DNA from: Streptomyces smyrnaeus
GTDB lineage: Bacteria; Actinomycetota; Actinomycetes; Streptomycetales; Streptomycetaceae
NCBI RefSeq assembly: GCF_017676345.1
Contig: NZ_JAFFZM010000008.1
Location: 281,850 to 345,849 of the forward strand
Reading direction: 5' to 3'
Length of the DNA stretch: 64,000 nt
The notes under the pieces: model-generated
Databases searched by the model: none
What the model saw: only the letters and a program-made list of their open reading frames with translations
What the model was told of the DNA's origin: nothing
Shown: positions 26,601-33,477 of the stretch, piece by piece
Layout: each line of letters starts with the position of its first letter
How positions within the stretch are numbered: position 1 is the first letter of the stretch
Program-made: the position numbers and the translations under genes

Positions 26601-26710
26601 GCCAGGTAGACCAGCCCCATACCGCCGGAACCGAGACGGCCCAGCACCTCGAACGGGCCGATCCGCCGCGGATCGTGCTGTGTAAGCTGCTCCACCACTT
26701 GTCCTGCCAC
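23687..26710 (-). CDS. Ser/Thr protein kinase with C-terminal PQQ propeller (AfsK-like)
   Basis: A 1007-residue kinase. The N-terminal kinase domain has GRLGSGGMGLVYLA, VAIKT, HRDLKPSNVL and DFGIAS. A Pro/Gly/Ala-rich linker (about 300-640) follows. The C-terminus is an eight-bladed PQQ-type propeller with repeats such as VYALDAATGxxRW. There is no obvious membrane segment. AfsK, which phosphorylates AfsR, has the same kinase-plus-propeller design, so a link to the AfsR-like gene 8 kb away is plausible. Start: GTG at 26710 abuts GGGGAG; the GTG at 26698 (VVEQL) may be the real start. Confidence 0.88.
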   Translation of the reverse strand: MAGQVVEQLTQHDPRRIGPFEVLGRLGSGGMGLVYLARSASGRRVAIKTVRTELAEDQLFRVRFTREVEAARAVSGFYTAAVVDADPRAAVPWLATAYVPAPSLEEIVTECGPVPVQAVRWLAAGVAEALQSIHGAGLVHRDLKPSNVLVLEDGPRVIDFGIASGVSNTRLTMTNVAVGTPAYMSPEQARDSRSVTGASDIFSLASTLVFAATGHAPFHGANPVETVFMLLREGPDLEGLPDELRPLIESCMRMNAEERPTPADLQAQLAPHLFGAGSDDSGTVSAWLPSTAVSLIERRRGGRAMRRQNAAAAAAGAGRGADAAAGAGGPGRSNGVAGGSADPGGAGGGPGAGGSALDSVGPGGPPAAGRAAAGQDAAASGPGAAVPEWDQGIPPGPRAVGGSHGAQGASGGSGPSGGSGGSASAEAGPGSGSGPVVSRPASQPGNADGGSVQLPGAQVPIGPGPRRPDETGREAEAAPTSDWVRPPGGGQEGTPQSSAAQPYAQFPPQSGPTAPPSASPAAAASAAAPAASAPAASAGAPAAAPSAHPLARPYGAPGPRHAGGSDHGGGRGGQPSASASPAAPPLQQPPAGPPSQPSSQPSPPSPYTVQPPPSAGPGQASGGGSQSGGPQRWRPWRFRMSNDVWGSPVVADDLVYVTSFEVHALDVASGRRQFKTREVAWSMAVSGGRVHASDGPSLYALDATDGSERWRLATDGWVYSLQVDRGTVVTGTRGGGVQAWEAASGEKLWELTGAQTDFETPEAGPVIADGAVHTWADGRLYVLEARTGAERWSYPVGDASATGGVPVRVTAAEDGTVYVCAGSRVFALDAATGRERWRFDAPAAFLCPPAFVPGPGVTGGGVYLADYLGTVYALDSGNGHDRWRIATEARHSTEPVVTADGLVHLGSGSALYTLDAVSGTPRWRFATGADVVGAPVVADGRVHFGSADHCLYTVDAVGGQLRWKLATGGEITGSPVVVGGVVYACSKDRCVYALDATKGTGQARHSA

Positions 26711-27004
26711 CTCCCCGTAGGGGCCGTAAAATCTGCCCGTTCCCGCCCCGTGCAGCCTCTCACTGCCGTGCCGGACCTGACGGTCCGGACGCCGATTCTT
26801 CCTGGCGAACGCGTCGGTTGCGAACCCGGGGGCGGCACGTAAGTGTCTTCGTGGTCCGACAAAGCCCGGAATGACCCGGAGAATCCGGCATTCGAGCTCG
26901 GCCCCGTATCACCCCGATTGCCCCCTCGCCGGTCGACAATCTCAGCGCACCCCGTTTGCCCGCTGACGAATCGCGGGCCGATCACCCCTCGGTAAGCTGA
27001 CGGC

Positions 27005-27652
27005 ATGACAGGACAAGTGCGAACCGTCGACGGCCGGGTGGCCGGACGCCGCGGTCAGGCGACGCGGCAGAAGCTGCTCGACTGCCTCAGCGAGATGCTC
27101 AGCTCGTCGCCCTACCGCGACGTCAAGGTCATCGACGTGGCACGGAGAGCGGGCACCTCTCCGGCGACCTTCTACCAGTACTTCCCCGATGTCGAGGGCG
27201 CCGTCCTGGAGATCGCGGAAGCCATGGCCAAGGAGGGCGCGGGCCTCACCGAGCTGGTGGCCGGCCGCTCCTGGGTGGGCAAGGCCGGCCGGCAGACGGC
27301 CGAGGACCTGGTGGAGGGGTTCTTGACCTTCTGGCGCAAGAACGACGCGATCCTGCGCGTGGTCGATCTGGGCGCCGCGGAGGGCGACAAGCGGTTCTAC
27401 AAGATCCGCATGAAGATCCTCAACTCCGTCAACAACTCACTCGCCGACGCGATCAAGGACCTCCAGTCCCGGGGCAAGGTGGACAAGGAGATCAACGCGG
27501 CAGCCGTCGCCGGCTCCCTGGTCGCCATGCTGGCCTCCGTGGCCGGCCACCAGAAGGGCTTCCAGAGCTGGGGCGTCAAGCAGGCGGAGCTGAAGCCGAG
27601 CCTCGCCCTGCTGGTCCACCTCGGCGTGACGGGCAAGAAGCCCGCCAAGTAG
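27005..27652 (+). CDS. TetR family transcriptional regulator
   Basis: A 215-residue TetR protein. The HTH is at about residues 36-57 (IDVARRAGTSPATFYQYF), followed by an all-helical ligand domain. It is the only TetR gene in the window. Its promoter carries two isolated CTGACG half sites (26963 and 26997) but no full palindrome. It is a candidate regulator of the 13-copy palindrome because TetR dimers bind such 15-bp inverted repeats and its neighbours downstream are regulon members. The link is inference. Confidence 0.88.
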   Translation: MTGQVRTVDGRVAGRRGQATRQKLLDCLSEMLSSSPYRDVKVIDVARRAGTSPATFYQYFPDVEGAVLEIAEAMAKEGAGLTELVAGRSWVGKAGRQTAEDLVEGFLTFWRKNDAILRVVDLGAAEGDKRFYKIRMKILNSVNNSLADAIKDLQSRGKVDKEINAAAVAGSLVAMLASVAGHQKGFQSWGVKQAELKPSLALLVHLGVTGKKPAK

Positions 27653-27701
27653 CCGATCCGGCTCCCCTCCCCACACCCGAACTCAGCTCTTCTCCGTCAG
27701 C

Positions 27702-28217
27702 TCATTCGTGTCCGCTCTCGCCGTCGGCCTTCATCGGTTCCCGGCGTTCGAGACGGAAAATGCGGATCCGCCGTTCGATGCGCTCCTGGTAGACGGCGTA
27801 CGGCGGCCAGAACCGCAGCAGTTCCCGCCAGGCCTCCTCCCGCTCGTCCCCGGCCAACTGCCGCGCCCTCACGGGAATGTCCCGCCCTCGGTAACTGATC
27901 CACGCCTCCGGGTGCCTGCGCAGATTGACGGTCCACGCGGGGTGACCCGGCTTCCCGAAGTTGCTGCCCACCAGCAGCCAGCTCCCGCGCTCCTCCTCGG
28001 GCATGCACGCCAGCGGCGTACGCCGCCGCTGCCCGCTCCTGGCGCCCGTCGAGGTCAGTACGACTCCGGGCAGCAGTTGGGTGCTGAGCATCGTCCGCCC
28101 GCCCGACAGCCGGTGCACGGCCCGGTCCAGCACCGGCACCACGTGCGGGGCGATTCGGGCGAAAGCCCTGGTGGACGACGTCTTCTGGACCAGCTTCAAG
28201 CCGCTCTTCCCGGCCAT
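27702..28217 (-). CDS. Deazaflavin-dependent nitroreductase-fold oxidoreductase (DDN-like)
   Basis: A 171-residue F420-dependent reductase of the DDN/nitroreductase-deazaflavin family, with the segments VVLTSTGARSGQRRRTPL and ASNFG-like SNFGKPGHPAWTVNL that bind F420. It uses F420H2 to reduce unsaturated or nitro substrates. The ATG at 28217 lies inside the end of the acyl-CoA dehydrogenase frame, giving a 22-base overlap, so the two genes are co-translated. It fits an alkene or ring reduction step in the regulon. Confidence 0.85.
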   Translation of the reverse strand: MAGKSGLKLVQKTSSTRAFARIAPHVVPVLDRAVHRLSGGRTMLSTQLLPGVVLTSTGARSGQRRRTPLACMPEEERGSWLLVGSNFGKPGHPAWTVNLRRHPEAWISYRGRDIPVRARQLAGDEREEAWRELLRFWPPYAVYQERIERRIRIFRLERREPMKADGESGHE

Positions 28218-29578
28218 CGGACAGCGCCCACCTCTCCCTCTCGTTCGTCCCGCCGTTCGTCCCTGCGTTCGTGCCCGCGTCCGTGTTCGGCTTCGCGCTC
28301 TTCCCCGCGTGCCCCCTCGCCCGGCCCGAACAGCGCCGCACGATCCGCCGCACACGCCCGCAGCCGGTGCACGGGGCCGAACAGCAGCTCGTCACCGGCC
28401 GCGCGCTTGAAGTACAGGTGCGCCTCGTGCTCCCAGGTGAAACCCACACCGCCGTGCAGCTGCACCGCCTCGGCTGCGGCCGAACCCAGCGCCTCCAGCG
28501 CCTGGCCCAGCGCCGTCCCACCCGCCGTGGCGGCCTCGCCGTCCTGATCGAGCGGCTTCGGCCCGTCGGCGGCCCAGGCCGCGTAGTACGCCGCCGAGCG
28601 TGCCGCCTGCACCTGCACGTAGACGTCCGCCAGCCGGTGCCGTACCGCCTGGAACGAGCCGATGGGTCGCCCGAACTGCTCACGCACCTTGACGTACTCG
28701 ACGGTACGGGCCAGGGCGCCGTCCGCGGCTCCCACGGCCTCGGCCGCCAGGAGGGCGGCCACCCGTGGCCCGGCCGACGCGAGTTCGTGAGCCATGTCGC
28801 CACCGGGTTCACCGGCGCGCTCCCCGTCGCGTGTGTCGGCGCGCTCCCCGTCGTTGCCACCCAGCCGGATCGCCTTCACGTCCCGCAGTTGCGCGCGTGC
28901 GACGGGGCGCGTCTCGTCCAGTGCTGTCCGCCGGGTACGCACAAGGCCGTCCGCGGCGCCGTCGACCAGGAAGAGCAGCGTGCGGCTGCGTGTGAAACCG
29001 CCCGTGTGCGCGGCGACCAGCAGCAGCCCTGCACTGTGGCCGCCGAGCACCTGGTCCACCTCCCCGTACAGCCGCCAGCCCGCTCCCCCGCCGGCTGTGC
29101 GGTACGCCGCCTGGACGCCGCCCGCGCGCCCACCGCCCGCCCACCCGGGGCCGGGGCCGGGCGCGGTGAGACCGAGCGCCGAGGAGAGAGCGCTGCCCGG
29201 TACGGCGAGGGCCGCGGTCAGCTCGCCGGAGGCGAGGCGGGGCAGCAGTCGGGCACGCTGGTCCGCGCTGCCGAGCCGGACGAGGAGCGGGGCCGCGAGC
29301 GCGACCGTGGGCAGCAGTGGCGAGGGCAGCAGGGTGCGGCCCGCCTCCTCGAAGGCGAGGGCGAGTTCGACGGTGCCGCAGCCGGTCCCGCCGTATCTCT
29401 CGGGCAGCGCCAGGCCGGGCAGCCCGAGCTGCCGGGCGAGGGCGTTCCACAGGGCCGTGTCGTATCCCTCCGGGGTCCGCACGGCCGCCTTGACCTCGTC
29501 GGGCCTGCAGCGTCGTGCCAGCAGGTCTCGTACGGTGCGCCGTATCTCGTTCTGCTCCTCGGTGAACGCGGTGTCCAT
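28196..29578 (-). CDS. Acyl-CoA dehydrogenase (FadE28-like subunit type)
   Basis: A 460-residue ACAD. N-terminal and middle domains are followed by the FAD-binding C-terminal bundle with REQFGRPIGSFQAVRH and QLHGGVGFTWEHEAHLYFKR. This ending is typical of the beta-type partners of heteromeric ACADs that act on steroid side chains. A Glu/Arg-rich tail of about 45 residues is encoded by short repeats. The ATG at 29578 has GAGGAGG 8 bases upstream. The operator at 29623 lies 44 bp before it. It is co-transcribed with the deazaflavin reductase. Confidence 0.87.
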   Translation of the reverse strand: MDTAFTEEQNEIRRTVRDLLARRCRPDEVKAAVRTPEGYDTALWNALARQLGLPGLALPERYGGTGCGTVELALAFEEAGRTLLPSPLLPTVALAAPLLVRLGSADQRARLLPRLASGELTAALAVPGSALSSALGLTAPGPGPGWAGGGRAGGVQAAYRTAGGGAGWRLYGEVDQVLGGHSAGLLLVAAHTGGFTRSRTLLFLVDGAADGLVRTRRTALDETRPVARAQLRDVKAIRLGGNDGERADTRDGERAGEPGGDMAHELASAGPRVAALLAAEAVGAADGALARTVEYVKVREQFGRPIGSFQAVRHRLADVYVQVQAARSAAYYAAWAADGPKPLDQDGEAATAGGTALGQALEALGSAAAEAVQLHGGVGFTWEHEAHLYFKRAAGDELLFGPVHRLRACAADRAALFGPGEGARGEEREAEHGRGHERRDERRDEREGEVGAVRWPGRAA

Positions 29579-29622
29579 CCGCGGTGCCTCCTCACGGCCA
29601 TGACGCGGCACGGCACAGCAAG

Positions 29623-29637
29623 CTGACGGAGCGTCAT
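29623..29637. promoter_or_regulatory. Palindromic operator (CTGACG-GAG-CGTCAT)
   Basis: One mismatch. It lies 44 bp before the minus-strand acyl-CoA dehydrogenase and 57 bp from the next operator, which serves the divergent thiolase. Confidence 0.72.
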
Positions 29638-29694
29638 ATTAGGGACCGCGGCGCGGGAAGCCCAGACCCGTGCACTCTGCCTCACCGACCAGAA

Positions 29695-29709
29695 CTGATG
29701 TACCGTCAG
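29695..29709. promoter_or_regulatory. Palindromic operator (CTGATG-TAC-CGTCAG)
   Basis: One mismatch; symmetry extends to AACTGATG and CGTCAGTT. It ends 4 bases before the ATG of the plus-strand thiolase, so the transcript is probably leaderless and the operator covers the promoter core. Confidence 0.75.
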
Positions 29710-29713
29710 TTCC

Positions 29714-30958
29714 ATGCCGGTCGCCGCGTCCGCCCGTAGTCCGCACCACACCGGCCGCCGCGTCGCGGTCGCCGGGGTGGCACTCTGCGACGCCGGGACG
29801 ACGGGCCCGGCGAGCACGGAGACGGCCGACGCGGAGACGGCCCGCGCGGAGGCGGCGACGCCGTACGCGCTGCACGCGCAGGCAGCGCGCCGCGCCCTGG
29901 CCGACGCCGGGTGCGACCGCTCCCAGGTGGACGGGCTCGCCTCCGCCGGACTGGGCACCCTGGCGCCGGTGGAGGTCGCCGAATATCTGGGGCTGCGCCC
30001 CACCTGGGTCGACTCGACCTCCGTCGGCGGGGCCACCTGGGAAGTGATGGCCGCACACGCGGCCGACGCCATCGCACAGGGCCGGGCCGACACCGTGCTG
30101 CTCGTCTACGGCGCGACCCCACGCGCCGACCTCAAGGCCCGCCGCCGTACCGCCGACCTCTCCTTCGGAGCGCGCGGCCCCCTCCAGTTCGAGGTGCCGT
30201 ACGGGCACACGCTCATCGCCAAGTACGCGATGGCGGCCCGCCGGCACATGCACCAGTACGGCACCACTCCCGAACAGCTCGCCCAGGTCGCCGTACAGGC
30301 CCGCGCCAACGCCGCGGCGAACCCGGAAGCCTTCCGCCGGGAGCCGATCACCGTGGACGACGTGCTGTCCGGGCCGATGATCGCCGACCCCTTCACCAAG
30401 TTGCACTGCTGCATCCGCTCGGACGGCGGCTGTGCCGTACTGCTGGTGGCCGAGGACCGGGTGGCGGACCTGGCCACCGAACCGGTGTGGATCCTCGGCT
30501 CGGGCACGGCGGTCTCCCATACGACGATGTCCGAGTGGGAGGACTTCACCGTCTCGCCCGCGGCCGTCTCCGGGCGTGCGGCCTTCGCACACGCCGGTGT
30601 CACCCCGCACGACATCGACCTGGCGCAGATCTACGACGCCTTCACCTACATGACCTTGGTGACGCTGGAGGATCTCGGCTTCTGCGCCAAGGGCGAGGGC
30701 GGCGCGTTCGTCCAGGACGGGCGGCTGCTGCGGGACGGCGCACTTCCGGTGAACACCGACGGCGGCGGCCTGTCCGCCTGCCACCCGGGGATGCGGGGTC
30801 TGTTCCTGCTCGTCGAGGCGGTACGCCAGCTGCGCGGCGAGGCCGGCGAGGGGCGGCAGGTCCGCCGACGGGACGGCACACTGCCCGAACTGGCCGTCGC
30901 CTCGGGAACGGGCGGCTGGTTCTGCTCGTCGGGCACGGTGGTGCTGGGACGCGGGTGA
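29714..30958 (+). CDS. Thiolase-fold lipid-transfer protein (second Ltp-like copy)
   Basis: A 414-residue thiolase-like protein, paralogous to the one at 18657. Shared features are the RRHMHQYGTTPEQLAQVAV segment, LDLAQIYDAFT-like DLAQIYDAFTYM, and CAKGEGGAFVQDG with a C-terminal NTDGGGLSACHPGM. The N-terminus has an extra 20 or so Ala/Thr residues. The start is the ATG at 29714. The DUF35 partner is 0.6 kb further on but on the opposite strand, split from it by a GNAT gene. Predicted function: carbon-carbon bond cleavage or thiolysis of an acyl-CoA. Confidence 0.87.
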   Translation: MPVAASARSPHHTGRRVAVAGVALCDAGTTGPASTETADAETARAEAATPYALHAQAARRALADAGCDRSQVDGLASAGLGTLAPVEVAEYLGLRPTWVDSTSVGGATWEVMAAHAADAIAQGRADTVLLVYGATPRADLKARRRTADLSFGARGPLQFEVPYGHTLIAKYAMAARRHMHQYGTTPEQLAQVAVQARANAAANPEAFRREPITVDDVLSGPMIADPFTKLHCCIRSDGGCAVLLVAEDRVADLATEPVWILGSGTAVSHTTMSEWEDFTVSPAAVSGRAAFAHAGVTPHDIDLAQIYDAFTYMTLVTLEDLGFCAKGEGGAFVQDGRLLRDGALPVNTDGGGLSACHPGMRGLFLLVEAVRQLRGEAGEGRQVRRRDGTLPELAVASGTGGWFCSSGTVVLGRG

Positions 30959-30996
30959 GGGGGTGAAGGGGTGAAGGTGCGTGACGCCCCGGGCGG

Positions 30997-31485
30997 TCAG
31001 AACCGCTGGTACATGATGTGCAGCCCCACGTATCCGTGCTTCGGGTGCTGGAAGCCCTCCTCCAGCGTGGCGACGATCTCGAAGCCGAGCGATTTCCACA
31101 GCGCGACGGCGCCCGTGTTGGTCTCCACGACAGCGTTGAACTGCATCGCCCGATAGCCCTCCCCCTTCGCCCACTCCAGCACGTGCGCGCCCAGGGCCCG
31201 GCCGACGCCCTTGCCGCTGCGGTCCGGGTCGACCATGAAGCTCGCCCCGGCGATGTGCGAGGCGCCACCCATGTGGTTCGGGTTCATCTTCGCCGAGCCC
31301 AGCACGGTGCCGTCGTCGTCCACGGCCACGACGGTGCGGCCAGGCGGTGGGAGCATCCAGGTCCGGCGGGCGGCGGGCTCGGCCATGTCGCGGGGGTAGG
31401 TGTAGGTCTCCCCCGCTTCGACGATGCGCCGGAAGAAGGGCCAGATGGCGGGCCAGTCGGCCTCGGTGGCTGTTCGGATCTGCAC
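30997..31485 (-). CDS. GNAT family N-acetyltransferase
   Basis: A 162-residue GNAT protein. The acetyl-CoA motif is DPDRSGKGVGRALG, and the C-terminus LWKSLGFEIVATLEEGFQHP matches the family. Start at GTG 31485. Substrate unknown. It separates the thiolase from the DUF35 gene and has no operator of its own; it may be transcribed with the DUF35 gene 40 bp upstream. Confidence 0.85.
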   Translation of the reverse strand: MQIRTATEADWPAIWPFFRRIVEAGETYTYPRDMAEPAARRTWMLPPPGRTVVAVDDDGTVLGSAKMNPNHMGGASHIAGASFMVDPDRSGKGVGRALGAHVLEWAKGEGYRAMQFNAVVETNTGAVALWKSLGFEIVATLEEGFQHPKHGYVGLHIMYQRF

Positions 31486-31525
31486 GGGCCCAGCATGCGC
31501 GACACCGGCCCCGTCCCGCCAGCGA

Positions 31526-31969
31526 CTATCGCATGGCGGGCCGGAAGACCGGGACGACCGGCTCCTGGGCGCTCCGGCCGCCCTCCGCCCGGAACGCGAC
31601 CCGCAGCTCCATCCCCACCCGTAGCTCCTCGGAGGGACAGTCGATGATCTCCGTCATCATGCGCGGCCCTTCCGCGAGCTCCACCACGGCGGCGACATAC
31701 GGGACGCGCGCCCCGAACGGCGGCAGATCGTTGCGGTGGACGACGGACCAGGTGTAGAGCGTGGCGCGCCCGTCGGCCTCCTCCCAGCCGACGTCCTCGC
31801 TCCAGCAGTACGGGCAGAACTCGCGCGGGTAGTGGTGCGCGGCGCCGCAGCCTGCCGCGTGACAGCGGCGCACCAGCAGCCGCCCCTCGGCCGCCGCCTG
31901 CCAGTACGGGGCGGTGAACGCGTCGATGTCGGGCAGATCGAACCGCTGCTGTGCCGACGCTCCGCCCAT
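31526..31969 (-). CDS. OB-fold/zinc-ribbon protein (second DUF35 copy)
   Basis: A 147-residue DUF35 protein with zinc-ribbon Cys36, Cys41, Cys52 and Cys55 and a following OB fold. It is probably the partner of the thiolase-like protein at 29714, the two meeting as in the 18.6-20.3 kb pair. The ATG at 31969 lies 37 bp after a palindromic operator, so both genes of the pair are under the same motif although they run in opposite directions. Confidence 0.87.
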   Translation of the reverse strand: MGGASAQQRFDLPDIDAFTAPYWQAAAEGRLLVRRCHAAGCGAAHHYPREFCPYCWSEDVGWEEADGRATLYTWSVVHRNDLPPFGARVPYVAAVVELAEGPRMMTEIIDCPSEELRVGMELRVAFRAEGGRSAQEPVVPVFRPAMR

Positions 31970-32006
31970 GGGGCCCCCTCACCGGGCCGGACCGGACCGA
32001 CCACAC

Positions 32007-32021
32007 CTGACGCCTTGTCAG
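32007..32021. promoter_or_regulatory. Palindromic operator (CTGACG-CCT-TGTCAG)
   Basis: One mismatch. It lies between the divergent DUF35 (37 bp away) and flavin monooxygenase (58 bp away) genes. Confidence 0.72.
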
Positions 32022-32079
32022 TTCTAGGCGCTTCCGCGTACGCCCGCAAGAGCCGGCGCACCGACCTAGGATTGTCGTC

Positions 32080-33315
32080 ATGCCCATGTCCGACAGCGGC
32101 ACACCTGTCCACATCGTCGGGGCCGGTCCGGGAGGACTGGCCACGGCCGCGGCCCTGCGGGAGCGCGGTATCAGCGCCGTCGTACTGGAGCGGACCGACG
32201 CGGTCGGCTCCTCCTGGCGCAGCCACTACGACCGGCTACGGCTGCACACCGCCCGGGTCCACTCCTCGCTGCCCGGCCTGCCCATCCCCCGCGCGTACGG
32301 ACGCTGGGTCCGCCGGGCCGATCTGGTGCGCTACCTGGAGCAGTACGCGGCACACCACCGCATCGAGGTGGCCACCGGCGTCGAGGTGCACCGGCTGGAG
32401 CGGGCCGACGACGAGGAGGGCGCCCCGGGCCCGGAGGGAGCACAGGGCGCGCCGGATGCGCACGAGGCGCAGGGCGCGCCGGGAACGCGCGAGGCGCAGG
32501 GCGCGCGATGGGTGCTGCACGCCAACGGGGGGCGGCGGCTGCTCGCACCCGCCGTGGTCATGGCCACCGGCTACAACCACACCCCGTACCTGCCCGACTG
32601 GCCCGGTCGCGACGGTTTCACCGGCGAACTGCTGCACGCCTCCCGCTACCGCTCCCCCGCCCCCTACGCGGGCCGCGACGTACTCGTGGTGGGCGCGGGG
32701 AACACCGGCGCGGAGATCGCCGCGGATCTGGCGGAGGGCGGCGCCGGGCGCGTCCGCCTCGCCGTCCGGACACCTCCGCACATCCTGCGCCGCTCCACCC
32801 TGGGCTGGCCCTCGCAGCGCAGCGCGATTCTGTGCCGGAGGCTGCCGGTGCGGCTGGTGGACCGGATGGCGGCGCAACTGACCAAGCTGTCGGTCCCAGA
32901 CCTGGCCCCCTACGGACTGCCGCGCCCCGACGCCGGCCTGTACACGCGGGCACGCGAGGGCGCCATCCCGGTACTGGACGCGGGGCTGGTGGAAGCGGTC
33001 CGGCAGGGAAAGGTCGAACCGGTGGCCGCCGTCGCCTCGTTCGAGGACGGCAAGGTGTTGCTGACGGACGGGGAAACGGTGACCCCTGAGGTCGTCATCG
33101 CCGCGACCGGGTACCGACGCGGCCTGGAGGACCTGGTCGGCCACCTTGGCGTGCTCGACCCCCGGGGCGTGCCCCGCGTGCACGGTCGCCGCACCCATCC
33201 CGCCGCACCCGGCCTCTTCTTCACCGGATTCTCCAACCCCCTCAGCGGCGGTCTCCGCGAACTCGCCCTCGAAGCCCGGCGGATAGCCAAGGCGGTGGCC
33301 CGCTCGGCGGGCTGA
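32080..33315 (+). CDS. FAD-dependent NAD(P)-binding monooxygenase-like protein
   Basis: A 411-residue flavin monooxygenase-like protein. The FAD motif VGAGPGGLATA is at residues 9-19, and a second Rossmann motif VVGAGNTGAEIA is near residue 205. It is shorter than typical Baeyer-Villiger enzymes. A repetitive Gly/Ala/Glu insert of about 30 residues (nt about 32420-32508) splits the N-terminal part. It has a palindromic operator 58 bp upstream. It may hydroxylate a ring or amine substrate; not determined. Confidence 0.82.
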   Translation: MPMSDSGTPVHIVGAGPGGLATAAALRERGISAVVLERTDAVGSSWRSHYDRLRLHTARVHSSLPGLPIPRAYGRWVRRADLVRYLEQYAAHHRIEVATGVEVHRLERADDEEGAPGPEGAQGAPDAHEAQGAPGTREAQGARWVLHANGGRRLLAPAVVMATGYNHTPYLPDWPGRDGFTGELLHASRYRSPAPYAGRDVLVVGAGNTGAEIAADLAEGGAGRVRLAVRTPPHILRRSTLGWPSQRSAILCRRLPVRLVDRMAAQLTKLSVPDLAPYGLPRPDAGLYTRAREGAIPVLDAGLVEAVRQGKVEPVAAVASFEDGKVLLTDGETVTPEVVIAATGYRRGLEDLVGHLGVLDPRGVPRVHGRRTHPAAPGLFFTGFSNPLSGGLRELALEARRIAKAVARSAG

Positions 33316-33383
33316 AGCCGAACGCGCGACAGCACGGCCCCGCCACCTCCGCCGGGCGGCGGTCCGGGCTCGCCGCAGGGTTC

Positions 33384-33398
33384 CTGACGCCCCGTCAA
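33384..33398. promoter_or_regulatory. Palindromic operator (CTGACG-CCC-CGTCAA), tandem copy 1
   Basis: One mismatch. First of two tandem sites upstream of the ADP-forming CoA ligase; centre-to-centre distance is 24 bp. Confidence 0.7.
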
Positions 33399-33407
33399 TT
33401 CAGTAAC

Positions 33408-33422
33408 CTGACAGGGCGTCAG
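33408..33422. promoter_or_regulatory. Palindromic operator (CTGACA-GGG-CGTCAG), tandem copy 2
   Basis: One mismatch. It lies 55 bp before the CoA ligase start. Two sites 24 bp apart may allow cooperative or stacked binding, unlike the single sites elsewhere. Confidence 0.72.
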
Positions 33423-33477
33423 TTCCTGCGAGGCGCCAGCCCCAGGTAGGCCACCACACGGGAGTGGGCGAGAGAAG

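Noticed and set aside
26963..27002. Two CTGACG half sites before the TetR gene
   Set aside because: Neither has a matching CGTCAG arm at 3 bases; they may be chance, so I did not count them as operators.
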